Counted from the first letter of the stretch, positions 19,555 to 41,600 are shown. The stretch: 64,000 nucleotides of DNA from Pseudomonas sp. PDM18 (GCF_014852585.1 NZ_JACVBX010000002.1:372001-436000), one strand, 5' to 3'. Program-made: numbers and translations. Notes: generated by a model from the sequence alone, not told the origin.

Positions 19555-20613
19555 ATGCCCATCACCGAACTGCTCGGCATCCAGCATCCCATCATCCAGG
19601 CGCCCATGGTCGGCGTGTCCACCCCGGCGCTTGCGGCGGCGGTGTCCAATGCCGGCGGGCTGGGTTCCATCGGCCTGGGCGCGAGCAATGCGACACAGGC
19701 CCGCGCCCTGCTGGAGCAGACTCGCGCTCTGACCGACAAGCCGCTCAACCTCAATCTGTTCTGCCACCGTCCGGCCACGGCGGACTCGGTCCGTGAGGCC
19801 GCATGGCTGGAACACCTGCGTCCGCTATTCGCCGAGTTCGATGCGCAACCACCGACGCAGATCACCGAGATCTATCGCAGCTTCCTGGACGATCCCGAGA
19901 TGCTGGAGTTCCTCATCCAGGCGCGCCCGGCCGTGGTCAGCTTCCACTTCGGCCTGCCGCCGCAGGAGTGGATCGGTCGCCTGAAAGCTGCGGGCATCCG
20001 CCTGTTGGCCACCGCCACCTGCCTGGCGGAAGGCCGCGCCATCGAGGCGGCGGGCATCGATGCCATAGTCGCGCAAGGCTATGAAGCAGGCGGGCACCGT
20101 GGTGTGTTCGAACCGGAGAAGGACGCGCGCATCGGCACCTTTGCGTTGGTCCGGACGTTGGTGAAGGGTGCCGGGCTGCCGGTGATTGCGGCAGGCGGAA
20201 TCATGGACGGGCAGGGCATGCGCGCGGTGTTCGAACTGGGTGCGCAGGCGGTGCAGATGGGCACGGCATTCATTTCTGCCGACGAATCCTCGGCCAACGC
20301 GGCGTTCAAGGCGGCGCTGCGCGGTGAGCGCGGGGAACGCACCGAAGTGACGGCAGCGATTTCCGGTCGTGCCGCGCGGGGGATGGTCAATCGGCTATTC
20401 ACTGACGTGGGCAGTGCGGATGCGCCGGCGCTGCCCGACTACCCCATCACCTACGATGCGGCCAAGGCACTGACGGCTGCAGCCACGGCCAGGGGCAACA
20501 GCGATTTCGCCGTGCAATGGGCCGGGCAGGGCGCGCCGCTGTCGCGGGAGATGTCGGCGGCGGAGCTGGTCTTGACCCTCATGGCCGAATTCCGCGGCAG
20601 CGTAGAGCGGTAG
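19555..20613 (+). CDS. Nitronate monooxygenase (2-nitropropane dioxygenase family)
   Basis: 352 aa from the ATG at 19555, with TTGGAGG nine bases upstream. FMN-dependent TIM-barrel features are [16 protein letters not shown] (N-terminal FMN/substrate loop), VSFHFGLPP (His131), [10 protein letters not shown] (His181, the likely catalytic histidine of class I enzymes), PVIAAGGI and VQMGTAF (FMN phosphate binding). These enzymes oxidise alkyl nitronates such as propionate-3-nitronate to the aldehyde or acid plus nitrite/nitrate. The divergent LysR gene is the probable regulator. The upstream frame extension to 19279 is not coding. Confidence 0.93.
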   Translation: MPITELLGIQHPIIQAPMVGVSTPALAAAVSNAGGLGSIGLGASNATQARALLEQTRALTDKPLNLNLFCHRPATADSVREAAWLEHLRPLFAEFDAQPPTQITEIYRSFLDDPEMLEFLIQARPAVVSFHFGLPPQEWIGRLKAAGIRLLATATCLAEGRAIEAAGIDAIVAQGYEAGGHRGVFEPEKDARIGTFALVRTLVKGAGLPVIAAGGIMDGQGMRAVFELGAQAVQMGTAFISADESSANAAFKAALRGERGERTEVTAAISGRAARGMVNRLFTDVGSADAPALPDYPITYDAAKALTAAATARGNSDFAVQWAGQGAPLSREMSAAELVLTLMAEFRGSVER

Positions 20614-20626
20614 GAGCCAGGCGTAG

Positions 20627-20693
20627 GGCGGATAACCTGGAACAGGTTATCCGCCGGCTCATTCGCGGCGGATAACGCTGGCGCGTTATGCGT
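20627..20693. repeat. Two GGCGGATAAC-type palindromes
   Basis: Just after the nmo stop there is a perfect 13-bp inverted repeat (20627-20639 / 20643-20655). A second inverted repeat follows (GGCGGATAACGC at 20667-20678, loop TGGC, GCGTTATGCGTC at 20683-20694). The second shares 24 consecutive bases with a palindrome inside the NRPS gene at 39013-39036. The first may also help end nmo transcription, though it has no T-run. Confidence 0.8.
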
Positions 20694-20723
20694 CCTACGA
20701 GGCTTCCGTGGCGGCGCCAACCA

Positions 20724-20798
20724 GTAGGGCGAGCTTGCTCGCGAACAGTTTTCCGGCGACATCAGGGCCAATCGGTTCGCGAGCAAGCTCGCTCCTGC
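20724..20798. repeat. REP palindrome pair
   Basis: Inverted arms 20724-20746 and 20775-20798 of the GAGCTTGCTCGCGAAC family, between nmo (ends 20613) and the stop of the EamA exporter gene at 20812. Same family as 15216-15282. Confidence 0.88.
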
Positions 20799-20811
20799 AA
20801 GAGCATCCGAG

Positions 20812-21705
20812 TCAGCGGGCGCTGACGGCGGCTGCGGGCTTCTCCCGCGGACGCCACAGCTCGGCCAGCAGCACGCCGGCCAGAGTCAGCGCGCCACCCA
20901 CCAGGTGATAACTGGTCAGTTGCTCGTTCAGCACTACGGCGGCGATGGCGGCGGTCAGTACCGGCAACAGGTTGAAGAAAAGCGACATGCGGCTCGGCCC
21001 CATGCGTTGCACGCCCTGCATCCACGCCAGCGCGCCGACGATGGACGCCAGTAGTCCGGCATACAGCACCAGCGGCAGGTTGGCGGCGTTCAGGCCGTGG
21101 CGCGGTGAGGCGAGGTACAGCGGCGCCAGCGCGACGATGGCCACCAGCACCTGCAGATAGAGCATCAGCAGCGGCGGTAACGGCAGGTTCCACTTCTTCA
21201 GCAGCACGCCATACACGCCGTAGGCGAGGGTGGCGATGATCATCATGCCGTCACCCAGGTTCACGCCGTGGCTGATCAGTTGCTGCGGGTTGCCCTGGGT
21301 GATCACCAGCAGCACGCCGCCCAGAGAGACCAGTGCGCCCAGCACGGCGGCAGCACTCAGCTTGTGGCGCAGCAGCACCGAGGCCAGGGCGAGGGACATC
21401 AGCGGCATCAGCGAGAGAATGATGCCCATGTTGGTCGCCGAGGTGAGCGCGGCGGCGTAGTAGGCCAGGCACTGGTAGACGGCCATGCCGAGCAGGCCGA
21501 GGGTGATGATCTTGCCCAGGTTGGCGCGGATCACCGGCCAGTGGGCGAGGGTGGCGCGCAGCAGGAAGGGCGTCAGCAGTGCGCCGGCCAGCACCCAGCG
21601 GTAGAAGCCGATCTCCGCCGGGGCGATCTGCCCCACGGCGAGCTTGTTGACGACGGTGTTGCCGGACCAGATGACCACGGCCAGCAGGGGGAACAGGTAA
21701 TTCAT
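20812..21705 (-). CDS. EamA/DMT-superfamily exporter
   Basis: 297 aa, starting MNYLFPLLAVVIWSGNTVVN at 21705. About ten hydrophobic helices fall in two halves, each with the EamA pattern (IWSGNTVVNKLA, then LAYGVYGVLLKKW). Members export amino acids, purines or other metabolites. It is divergent from an AraC regulator, with a 94-bp gap carrying a sigma-70-like -10 and an inverted repeat. An extended start at 21834 is unlikely because it would cover the control region and the start of the AraC gene. Confidence 0.88.
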   Translation of the reverse strand: MNYLFPLLAVVIWSGNTVVNKLAVGQIAPAEIGFYRWVLAGALLTPFLLRATLAHWPVIRANLGKIITLGLLGMAVYQCLAYYAAALTSATNMGIILSLMPLMSLALASVLLRHKLSAAAVLGALVSLGGVLLVITQGNPQQLISHGVNLGDGMMIIATLAYGVYGVLLKKWNLPLPPLLMLYLQVLVAIVALAPLYLASPRHGLNAANLPLVLYAGLLASIVGALAWMQGVQRMGPSRMSLFFNLLPVLTAAIAAVVLNEQLTSYHLVGGALTLAGVLLAELWRPREKPAAAVSAR

Positions 21706-21735
21706 GAAGGAACGCTTCCGGGGATAACGGAGCGT

Positions 21736-21781
21736 ATTGTCCGCTCGTCCGAAACCAGACGTATAATGAAAACCGGACAAT
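21736..21781. promoter_or_regulatory. Candidate operator/promoter between EamA and AraC genes
   Basis: ATTGTCC at 21736-21742 and its inverted copy GGACAAT at 21775-21781 flank a TATAAT hexamer at 21762-21767 that points toward the AraC gene (ATG at 21800). The layout fits an AraC-type regulator binding around a divergent promoter. No clean -35 at 17 bp was seen, so the promoter call is tentative. Confidence 0.4.
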
Positions 21782-21799
21782 CCACCCCGGCATTCGGAC

Positions 21800-22597
21800 A
21801 TGACCCGCGCACTGCCGCTCCCGCTTCCCGACATCGACCAGCTGCCCGCCGACCTGTACTTCCGCTACGACGAGTTCGACGCTGGAACCCATTCCCCCAG
21901 CCATCGTCACGCCTGGGGCCAGCTCAACTACGCGTCCCACGGGGTGATGGAGCTGGAGGTGGACGGCCAGCGCTTTCTCTCGCCGCCGCAGTACGCCGTA
22001 TGGGTGCCGCCGGGGCTCGAACACAGCTGCTACAACCGCCAGGCCATCATCTACCGCTCGCTCTACGTATCCGCCGAACTGGCGCGCAAGCTGCCGCAGA
22101 GCCCCTGCACCCTGGCGATCAGCGACATCCTCAAGGCGATCCTCTCCGACTTCGCCGCACGCCAGGTAAACATCCCGCAGAGCGCCGCCGACCAGCGACT
22201 GGCCGAAGTGGTGATCGACCAGCTGCAGGCCGCGCAGCCCCACGACGATTACCTGCCGTACGCCAGCAGTGGCGCCCTGGGCGAAGTTCTGGCCGCGCTG
22301 CAGGCCGTGCCTGGCGACAACCGCACACTGGCTCAATGGGCCGAGCGCGTGCACAGTACCGAGCGCACCCTGGCGCGGGCCTGTCAGCGTGAACTGGGGA
22401 TGTCATTCGGCGAATGGCGTCAGCGCCTGCGGTTTCTCGCCGCCATCGAGGCACTGGCATCGGGGGAAGGGGTACAGCAGATCGCCTTCAACCTGGGCTA
22501 CAGCAGCCCTTCGGCGTTCATCGCGATGTTCCGGCGGCTGTCCGGCACCACGCCGGAGCAGTATCGCTCGACCTTCCGCGCCCTGGCGGGAGGCTGA
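21800..22597 (+). CDS. AraC-family transcriptional regulator (cupin type, NimR-like)
   Basis: 265 aa. The N-terminal cupin has SHRHAWGQLNYASHGVMELEV and WVPPGLEHSCY. The C-terminal double helix-turn-helix runs from about residue 165, with HSTERTLARACQRELGMSFGEWRQRLR and VQQIAFNLGYSSPSAFIAMFRRLSG. The size and arrangement resemble regulators such as NimR that control a divergent exporter, so the adjacent EamA exporter gene is the likely target. Effector unknown. Confidence 0.9.
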   Translation: MTRALPLPLPDIDQLPADLYFRYDEFDAGTHSPSHRHAWGQLNYASHGVMELEVDGQRFLSPPQYAVWVPPGLEHSCYNRQAIIYRSLYVSAELARKLPQSPCTLAISDILKAILSDFAARQVNIPQSAADQRLAEVVIDQLQAAQPHDDYLPYASSGALGEVLAALQAVPGDNRTLAQWAERVHSTERTLARACQRELGMSFGEWRQRLRFLAAIEALASGEGVQQIAFNLGYSSPSAFIAMFRRLSGTTPEQYRSTFRALAGG

Positions 22598-22613
22598 GGC
22601 TCAGAGCGGACTC

Positions 22614-23150
22614 TCAGACCTTGCCGTCCTCCAGCCCCTTGAGGGTCTTGCGGCAGTGGATCAGCGCGTCGCGCACCATGAAGTTCACCAGGGTCGGGGA
22701 GACGCCCAGTTCCTCGGCGATTTCCTTCTGCGTGCGGCCGTGCAGGCGGTACATCTCGAAGGCGTAGCGGGTGCGCTCGGGCAGCGTCTGCAGGGCGCTG
22801 GAAATGGCTTCGAGGGTCTGCCGGTCCTCGTGCTCGATCTCCGGTGACGCGGACGCCGTCGCGATGTGCATGCCTTCTTCCTCGCTACCCGAGTAGCGCT
22901 TCTCCAGCGCCTGGCGGCGATAGAGGTCGATGGCCAGGTTACGCACCACGCGCATCAGGTAGCCGCTCTGCGACTGGATGCCGGGAGTGAGGTCGCTCGC
23001 ATTGAGCTTGATGTACGCATCGTGGACCACGTCTTCGGCATGGCTGCGGCAGCCGAGGATGCGTGCGGCCGCATTGATGAAGGTCTGCCGGTGGGTAGCG
23101 AACAGCTCGTGGAGAGCGGGGCGCGGCTCGGCGGGCATTGGCTTGGACAT
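22614..23150 (-). CDS. ECF sigma factor, PvdS/OrbS-like iron-starvation type
   Basis: 178 aa from the ATG at 23150 (AGGAAACC upstream); an earlier ATG at 23192 has no SD. Region 2 contains GCRSHAEDVVHDAYIKL and YLMRVVRNLAIDLYRRQALEKRYSG. Region 4 is ALQTLPERTRYAFEMYRLHG, then QKEIAEELGVSPTLVNFMVRDALIHCRK, which follows PvdS of pyoverdine control almost word for word as I recall it. It should direct RNA polymerase to iron-starvation promoters. Its own promoter is overlapped by a Fur-type palindrome, and it is divergent from the mbtH-like gene, so it is the likely activator of the NRPS genes. No anti-sigma gene is adjacent, as with PvdS/OrbS types and unlike FecI types. Confidence 0.92.
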   Translation of the reverse strand: MSKPMPAEPRPALHELFATHRQTFINAAARILGCRSHAEDVVHDAYIKLNASDLTPGIQSQSGYLMRVVRNLAIDLYRRQALEKRYSGSEEEGMHIATASASPEIEHEDRQTLEAISSALQTLPERTRYAFEMYRLHGRTQKEIAEELGVSPTLVNFMVRDALIHCRKTLKGLEDGKV

Positions 23151-23206
23151 GCAAGGTTTCCTATGCGGCGGCGGAGGCGGGGACGTCCACATGGGTTGAG
23201 GCGGCC

Positions 23207-23235
23207 AATCTAGATCAAATGATAATTATTATCAA
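23207..23235 (-). promoter_or_regulatory. Sigma-70 promoter of the ECF sigma gene with overlapping Fur box
   Basis: On the minus strand, TTGATA (23230-23235) and TAGATT (23207-23212) are separated by exactly 17 bp and lie about 57 bp before the sigma start codon. A perfect 15-bp palindrome TGATAATTATTATCA (23220-23234) matches the 7-1-7 Fur consensus and covers the -35 and part of the spacer, so iron-loaded Fur would block this promoter. Sites are seen directly; regulation is inferred from well-known Fur architecture. Confidence 0.82.
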
Positions 23236-23400
23236 TTTATTCGAGAGACTCCGACTATCGCTCTGCGACAGGGTTCCCACACAAGTGTGAAGATTTTTCA
23301 TTCGCATCCATTCGTCAGATCTCTCGGCACTCGGGTAAAGGGCAAGCCAGGAAATTTCGCCGGTGCATATCTTATGAGAATTAATCGCATCCGAGAACAC

Positions 23401-23424
23401 TAACTATTTCATTGTCTCCCTCGT
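23401..23424 (+). promoter_or_regulatory. Candidate iron-starvation (PvdS-type) promoter of the NRPS operon
   Basis: TAACT at 23401-23405 is followed after exactly 16 bases by CGT at 23422-23424. The PvdS promoter element is TAAAT-N16-CGT, so there is one mismatch in the -35 element and correct spacing. It faces the mbtH-like gene, which starts 72 bp downstream. As the only such match noticed between the divergent starts, it is the best candidate for recognition by the neighbouring sigma factor. The rest of the 346-bp gap (23151-23496) shows no gene. Confidence 0.5.
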
Positions 23425-23496
23425 CTTCATGGCAGAGCTGGAAAACATCGGTAATGGCCGGTGGCCGGCATCCCATACAGCGGAAGGAGAAGGGCG

Positions 23497-23706
23497 ATGG
23501 CGTTCGATCGCGAAGATGCGGTTTACAAGGTGCTGGTCAACGGTGAAGAGCAGTACTCGCTGTGGCCGCAGTACAAGGAAGTTCCGGCCGGCTGGCGCGA
23601 AGCCGGCAAGCAGGGGAGCAAGGCCGACTGCCTGGCCTTCGTCGAAGCCAACTGGACCGACATGCGCCCGCTCAGCCTGCGGCAGAAGATGGCCGAGGGG
23701 CAGTAA
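23497..23706 (+). CDS. MbtH-like protein
   Basis: 69 aa, with the ATG preceded by GGAAGGAGAAGGGCG. All family hallmarks are present: [36 protein letters not shown]. MbtH-like proteins bind and activate NRPS adenylation domains and are usually the first gene of siderophore operons, as in orbH of ornibactin loci. It starts the plus-strand NRPS operon, 3 bp ahead of the thioesterase gene. A frame from 23461 adds 12 unconserved residues and was not used. Confidence 0.96.
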   Translation: MAFDREDAVYKVLVNGEEQYSLWPQYKEVPAGWREAGKQGSKADCLAFVEANWTDMRPLSLRQKMAEGQ

Positions 23707-23709
23707 CCC

Positions 23710-24432
23710 ATGCTGCGTCTGTTCTGCCTGCCGTACTCCGGCGCCAGCGCCATGGTCTATGCACGCTGGAAGCGCCAGCTGCCGAGCTGGATCGACGTCT
23801 GCCCGGTGGAGCTGCCCGGCCGTGGCCGGCGCTTCGCCGAAAGCCTGCAGACCGACTTGCGCGCCCTGGCCAGCCAACTGGCCGATGAAATTGCCGCACG
23901 CCTGGACCAGCCCTACGCCCTCTTCGGCCACAGCCTCGGCGGCCTGCTGGCCTTCGAGCTGGCCCATGCGCTGCGTGAGCGCGGTCTGCCGATGCCGCAG
24001 GCGCTGTTCGCCTCGGCGGCCTCCGCACCGGCGCGCCGCGACAGTCATCGCGAGCTGGCGCAAGAGCAGAGCGACGCCCAGCTGATCGAGCGTATGCGCC
24101 GCCTGGGCGGCACGTCCGAAGCGGTGTTCGCCGACCAGGAAATGCTGCGCCTGACCCTGCCGGTGATGCGCGCCGACTTTCTCCTCTGCGGCCTCTACGA
24201 CTACCGCCGCCGCGCGCCGCTGGCCTGCCCGATCCACGTGTTCGGCGGCAAGGGCGACCGGCTCTCGGTGGAGTCCCTGTCCGCGTGGCAGGACGAGACC
24301 AGCGCTGGCTTCTCCCTGGAGATGCTCGACGGCGGCCACTTCTTCCTCAATGCCGGCGAGGCGCGCCTGCTCGAGCTGCTGCTCGGCCACCTGCGCCAGC
24401 CCGGCCAGTCGACCAGCGCAGCGCTGGCCTGA
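23710..24432 (+). CDS. Type II thioesterase of NRPS locus
   Basis: 240 aa alpha/beta hydrolase of the GrsT/PvdG class. It begins LRLFCLPYSGASAMVY, followed by ELPGRGRRF, the nucleophile motif GHSLGG (Ser75), Asp183 in GKGDRLS and His210 in DGGHFF. Such enzymes clear mis-primed or stalled acyl groups from carrier proteins. It sits between mbtH and the dioxygenase gene. Because neither NRPS carries an integrated thioesterase, it could also take part in product release; that is speculation. Confidence 0.94.
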   Translation: MLRLFCLPYSGASAMVYARWKRQLPSWIDVCPVELPGRGRRFAESLQTDLRALASQLADEIAARLDQPYALFGHSLGGLLAFELAHALRERGLPMPQALFASAASAPARRDSHRELAQEQSDAQLIERMRRLGGTSEAVFADQEMLRLTLPVMRADFLLCGLYDYRRRAPLACPIHVFGGKGDRLSVESLSAWQDETSAGFSLEMLDGGHFFLNAGEARLLELLLGHLRQPGQSTSAALA

Positions 24433-24453
24433 TCGATTCAAGCGGAGATCCAG

Positions 24454-25434
24454 ATGCCCACCTCCACTCTGTTCGACATTGCTCCCCTGGCCGAAGCGCG
24501 CGGTGGTCTGCCACTGCTGGTGCAGGCCCGCGGCGACGGCATCGACCTGCTCGACGCCCTGGCCGAACTTTGCCCGCTGGTGGATGAGCGCCTGCCGGTC
24601 TGTGCCGGCATTCTCTTCCGTGGCTTCCAGGTCGGCGCGCCGGAGCGCTTCCGCGAGTTCGCCGCCGGCTTCGGCCATCCGCTGCTCAACTACGAGTTCG
24701 GCTCCACCCCGCGCAGCAACGTCACCAGCGGCATCTACACCTCCACCGAGTACCCGCCGCACCAGCACATCCCGCTGCACAACGAGCAGGCCTACACCCG
24801 CGAGTGGCCGATGAAGATCTGGTTCTACTGCGTGCAGGCCGCGCAAAGCGGCGGCGAAACGCCGATCGCCGACAGCCGTGAGATCTATCGCCGGGTCGAT
24901 GAAGGCATCCGCCGCCGCTTCACCGAGCGCGGGCTGATGTACACCCGCAACTTTGGCAACGGCCTGGACGTGGCCTGGGAACAGGTGTTCAACAGCGCCG
25001 ATCCGGCGGTGGTCGAGGCCTACTGCAAGGCCCACAAGATCGCCTGGGAGTGGAAGGAAGACGGCGAACTCCGTACCCGCCAGGTCTGCCAGGCAGTGGC
25101 GCAGCATCCGGTCACCCGCGACTGGGTCTGGTTCAACCAGGCGCACCTGTTCCACGTCTCGAACCTGCCGCCGGAAGTGCGCGAAAGCCTGCTGGAAATC
25201 GTCGACGAGGAAGACCTGCCGCGCAACGTCTACTACGGCGACGGCAGCCCCATCGAGCCCTCGGTGCTCGACGAAATCCGCGGCGTGCTGGAGGAGGCCA
25301 AGGTGAGTTTCCCCTGGACCAGCGGCGACGTCCTGATGCTCGACAACATGCTCGCTGCCCACGCGCGCTCGCCTTTCAGCGGCCCGCGAAAGGTGGTGGT
25401 GGCGATGGCGGAAGGGCATGGCGCTGACGCGTAA
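24454..25434 (+). CDS. TauD/SyrP-like Fe(II)/2-oxoglutarate dioxygenase, probable aspartate beta-hydroxylase
   Basis: 326 aa. The N-terminus shows ILFRGFQVGAPERFREFAAGFG. The metal motif is HNE (His109, Glu111) after STEYPPHQHIPL, with the distal His303 and a 2-oxoglutarate-binding Arg312 near LAAHARSPFSGPRKVVVAM. The HxE form of the facial triad is seen in SyrP-like enzymes that hydroxylate Asp on carrier proteins. An Asp-coding module in the next NRPS (code DLTKVGHVGK) gives it a plausible substrate, making beta-hydroxyaspartate, an iron ligand. It parallels orbG of ornibactin clusters. The stop is followed by a 411-bp repeat-rich gap before the NRPS gene. Confidence 0.9.
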   Translation: MPTSTLFDIAPLAEARGGLPLLVQARGDGIDLLDALAELCPLVDERLPVCAGILFRGFQVGAPERFREFAAGFGHPLLNYEFGSTPRSNVTSGIYTSTEYPPHQHIPLHNEQAYTREWPMKIWFYCVQAAQSGGETPIADSREIYRRVDEGIRRRFTERGLMYTRNFGNGLDVAWEQVFNSADPAVVEAYCKAHKIAWEWKEDGELRTRQVCQAVAQHPVTRDWVWFNQAHLFHVSNLPPEVRESLLEIVDEEDLPRNVYYGDGSPIEPSVLDEIRGVLEEAKVSFPWTSGDVLMLDNMLAAHARSPFSGPRKVVVAMAEGHGADA

Positions 25435-25445
25435 GCCTCAAGGTT

Positions 25446-25740
25446 GCACGGATAGCTCCCTCTCCCTTCGGAGCAGGGCGCGCAGCCAGGGCCGGGGGTG
25501 AGGGAAATGGCCGAGCACAGAAGTCGCCGGTAGCACCCTCACCCTAACCCTCTCCCAGGGGGAGAGGGGACTGATCGGAGTGGATGGATATACCAGGAGT
25601 ACGCCGGACCTTTCAGCCGGCACGGATAGCTCCCTCTCCCTCTGGGAGAGGGCGGGGGGTGAGGGAAGTGGCCGAGCACAGAAGTCGCCGGTAGCACCCT
25701 CACCCTAATCCTCTCCCAGGGGGAGAGGGGACCGGTCGGA
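25446..25740. repeat. Tandem pair of CCCTCACCCTAACCCTCTCC-type palindromic repeats
   Basis: Two imperfect copies, 25446-25580 and 25620-25740, begin GCACGGATAGCTCCCTCTCC. Each contains GTGAGGGAA, GGCCGAGCACAGAAGTCGCC and CCCTCACCCTAA, and ends in a strong hairpin of CTCTCCCAGGGGGAGAG. Copy 1 has about 14 extra bases. The block fills most of the 411-bp gap 25435-25845 between the dioxygenase and NRPS genes. The rest (25741-25845) has no recognised promoter; an AGGTGATG SD precedes the NRPS start. Confidence 0.88.
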
Positions 25741-25845
25741 GCGAGTCAGCAGTTCGGCTCTCCGATCCCAAAAGCGCAAAACAGCTGAACCCACGAATTT
25801 CCCTCCGGCGGGCCCCACGCGCTCGCCGACAGAACAGGTGATGTC

Positions 25846-38648
<12,803 letters not shown>

Positions 38649-38649
<1 letters not shown>

Positions 38650-41600
38650 TGAGTGGGGGAATGAACCAGCCGATGGACGCCCAGCTGAAACAGGTCGCGG
38701 AGCGCCTTGGTGCGCTGTCCGAGGACAAGCAGATCATTTTCCTCCGTCAGCTGCGAGAGAAGGGCGTGAGCCTGTCGCGCCTGCCGATCCTCCGCGAGGG
38801 GCGCGAGCACGCGCCGCTCTCGGCGGCCCAGGCGCGCCTGTGGTTCCTCTGGCAGATGGAGCCGCACAGCGCCGCCTACAACATTCCCGCTGCCGTGCGC
38901 CTGCGCGGCGCGCTGGACGAGGGTGCGCTCCAGCGCGCCTTCGCCGCGCTGATCGCGCGCCATGAAAGCCTGCGCACGGTGTTCCGCGCGGCGCAGTCTG
39001 GGCACGCTTCCTCGGCGGATAACGCTGGCGCGTTATCCGCCCTACGGGAACCTGCTGGCGAGGTGCTGCAATGCATCCTGCCTCCCGGCCCGGCGCATCT
39101 GGAGGCGAAGGATTTCAGTAGCGAAGCCGAGGCGCGGCAATGGCTCAACGAGTGCGCCCAGCGCTCCTTCGATCTCGCCGAAGGCCCGCTGCTGCGCCTG
39201 CACCTGGCGCGCCTGCCGGGCGAAGCGCTGCTGCTGGTGAACCTGCACCACATCGTTGCCGACGGCTGGTCCATCGGCGTGCTGATTGACGAGTTCGCTG
39301 CGCTCTACAGCGCCGAGGTGCAAGGCACCCAGGCCCAGCTGGGCGCCTTGCCGATCCAGTACAGCGACATCGCCCGCTGGCAGCGCCTCTGGCTGGCGGC
39401 CGGGGAGGGCGAGCGGCAGTTGGCCTACTGGAAGGAGCAATTGGGCGACGAATCCCTGCTGCTGACCTTGCCGGGCGACCGGCCGCGCCCGCTGGTGCAG
39501 AGCTACCGCGGCGCGACGCTGGACTTCGAGCTGCCCCGCGCGCTCTGCGACGCCCTGCGCGAACTGGCGCGGGGGCAGGGCGCCACGCTGTTCATGCTGA
39601 TCCTCGCGGCCTACCAGCTGCTGCTGTCGCGCTACAGCGGCCAGCGCGAGCTGCGCGTCGGCGTGCCCATCGCCGGTCGGGGCCGCGCCGAGAGCGAACG
39701 GCTGATCGGCTTCTTCGTGAATACCCAGGTGCTGTCGGCGCGCATCAACGGCGACGAATCCTTCAACGCCTTCCTCGCCTGCACCCGCGAAGCCGTGCTG
39801 GGCGCCCAGGCCAACCCGGACCTGCCGTTCGAGCAACTGGTGGATGCGCTGCAACCCGAGCGCAGCCTGAGCTACAACCCGCTGTTCCAGGTGGCCTGCA
39901 ACCACCAGCCGAGCCGCCGCGACGCCTTGCGCGAGCTGCCCGGCGGCCTGCAGCTGGAAAGCCTGGAGCTGGACAGCGGCATCGCCAAGTTCGACCTGAC
40001 CCTGAACACCGAGGAGAGCCGCGACGGCCAGATACGCGGGCAGTTCATGTACGCCACCGACCAGTTCGACGCGGCGACCATCGAACGCCTGGGCGGGCAC
40101 TTCCTCAACCTGCTGCAGGCCCTGGTGCGCGACCCGCAATGCCCGGTGAGGCGCCTGCCATTGCTGGACGGCAGCGAGCGCGAGCAACTGCTCTACGGCT
40201 GGAATACCACCGCGATGGACTTCCCGCGCGATGCCTGTCTGCACCAACTGATCGAACAGCAGGTGCAGCGCTCGCCTGCCGACGTGGCGCTCACCGATGG
40301 CCAGCGCAGCTTCAGCTACGCCGAGCTGAACCGTCGCGCCAACCGCCTCGCGCACTGGCTGCGCGAGCAGGGCGTCGGCCCGGACCGTCGTGTCGGCGTC
40401 GCCCTGGAACGCTCGGTGGAGCTGCCGGTGGCCCTGCTGGCGGTGCTCAAGGCCGGCGGCGCCTACGTGCCGCTGGACCCGGAATTCCCCGCCGAACGCC
40501 TGGCGCACATGCTCGAAGACGGCGGCGTGCGCCTGCTGCTGACCCAGCAGCACCTGCTCGGCGAGCTGCCGCAGACGGGCGCCCGCGCGTTCTGCCTGGA
40601 CCGCGACTGGGCGCAGCTCGACGGTTACGCCGACAACGATCTGGCAAACCTCGCCAAGCCGGATGATCTGGCCTACGTCATCTATACCTCTGGCTCCACC
40701 GGCAAGCCCAAGGGCGTCGCCGTTCGCCACGGCGGCGTGGTCAACTTCATGCTGAGCATGGCCCGCGAGCCGGGCCTGGACGCGGGGGACCGCGTGCTCG
40801 CGCTGACCTCGCTGTCCTTCGATATCTCTGCGCTCGAACTGTACCTGCCACTGCTGGTCGGCGGCCGCGTGGTGCTGGTCGACCGCGATGTCGCCCGCGA
40901 CCCGACACGTCTGCTCGGGGTGGCGCTGGAGCAAGGCGTGACGGTGATCCAGGCGACCCCCAGCACCTGGACGCTGCTCAGCGGCCACGAAGACTTCCCG
41001 CGCCTGCGCGGTTGTCGCTTCTTCTGCGGCGGTGAGGCACTGTCCGCCGAGCTGGCGGACAAGCTGACCGCACAAACTGATGCTTTGTGGAACCTCTACG
41101 GTCCTACCGAAACCACCATCTGGTCGGCGGCCTGGAAGATAGAAAAGGGCGCCCGCGCACTGCTCGGCAAGCCCATCGCCAACACCCAGCTGTACATCCT
41201 CGATGGCGAGCTGCAACCCGCACCGATCGGCGTGGCGGGCGAGCTGTATATCGCCGGCGACGGCCTGGCGCGCGGCTACCACGGGCGCCCGGAGCTGACC
41301 TGCGAGCGTTTCATCGCCGATCCCTACGGTAGGGAATCCGGCGCGCGCATGTACCGCACTGGCGACCTCGCGCGCTGGCGTGCAGACGGCGTGCTGGAAT
41401 ACCTCGGCCGAATCGACCACCAGGTGAAGATTCGCGGCTTCCGCATCGAACTGGGTGAGATCGAATCGCGCCTGCTCGGCCAGCCCGGCGTGCGCGAGGC
41501 GGTGGTGATCGCCCGCGATGCGGGGCAGGTCAAGCAACTGGTGGGCTACGTCACCGGGCACATCGACTGCGACCTGCGCACCGCGTTGCTGGAAGAGTTG

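Noticed and set aside
23375-23389. Second Fur-like site TGAGAATTAATCGCA upstream of mbtH
   Set aside because: Only about 10 of 14 consensus positions match; much weaker than the perfect palindrome at 23220-23234.
23404-25419. 671-codon minus-strand frame opposite mbtH, thioesterase and dioxygenase genes
   Set aside because: Opposite-strand shadow of three well-recognised genes; no motifs.
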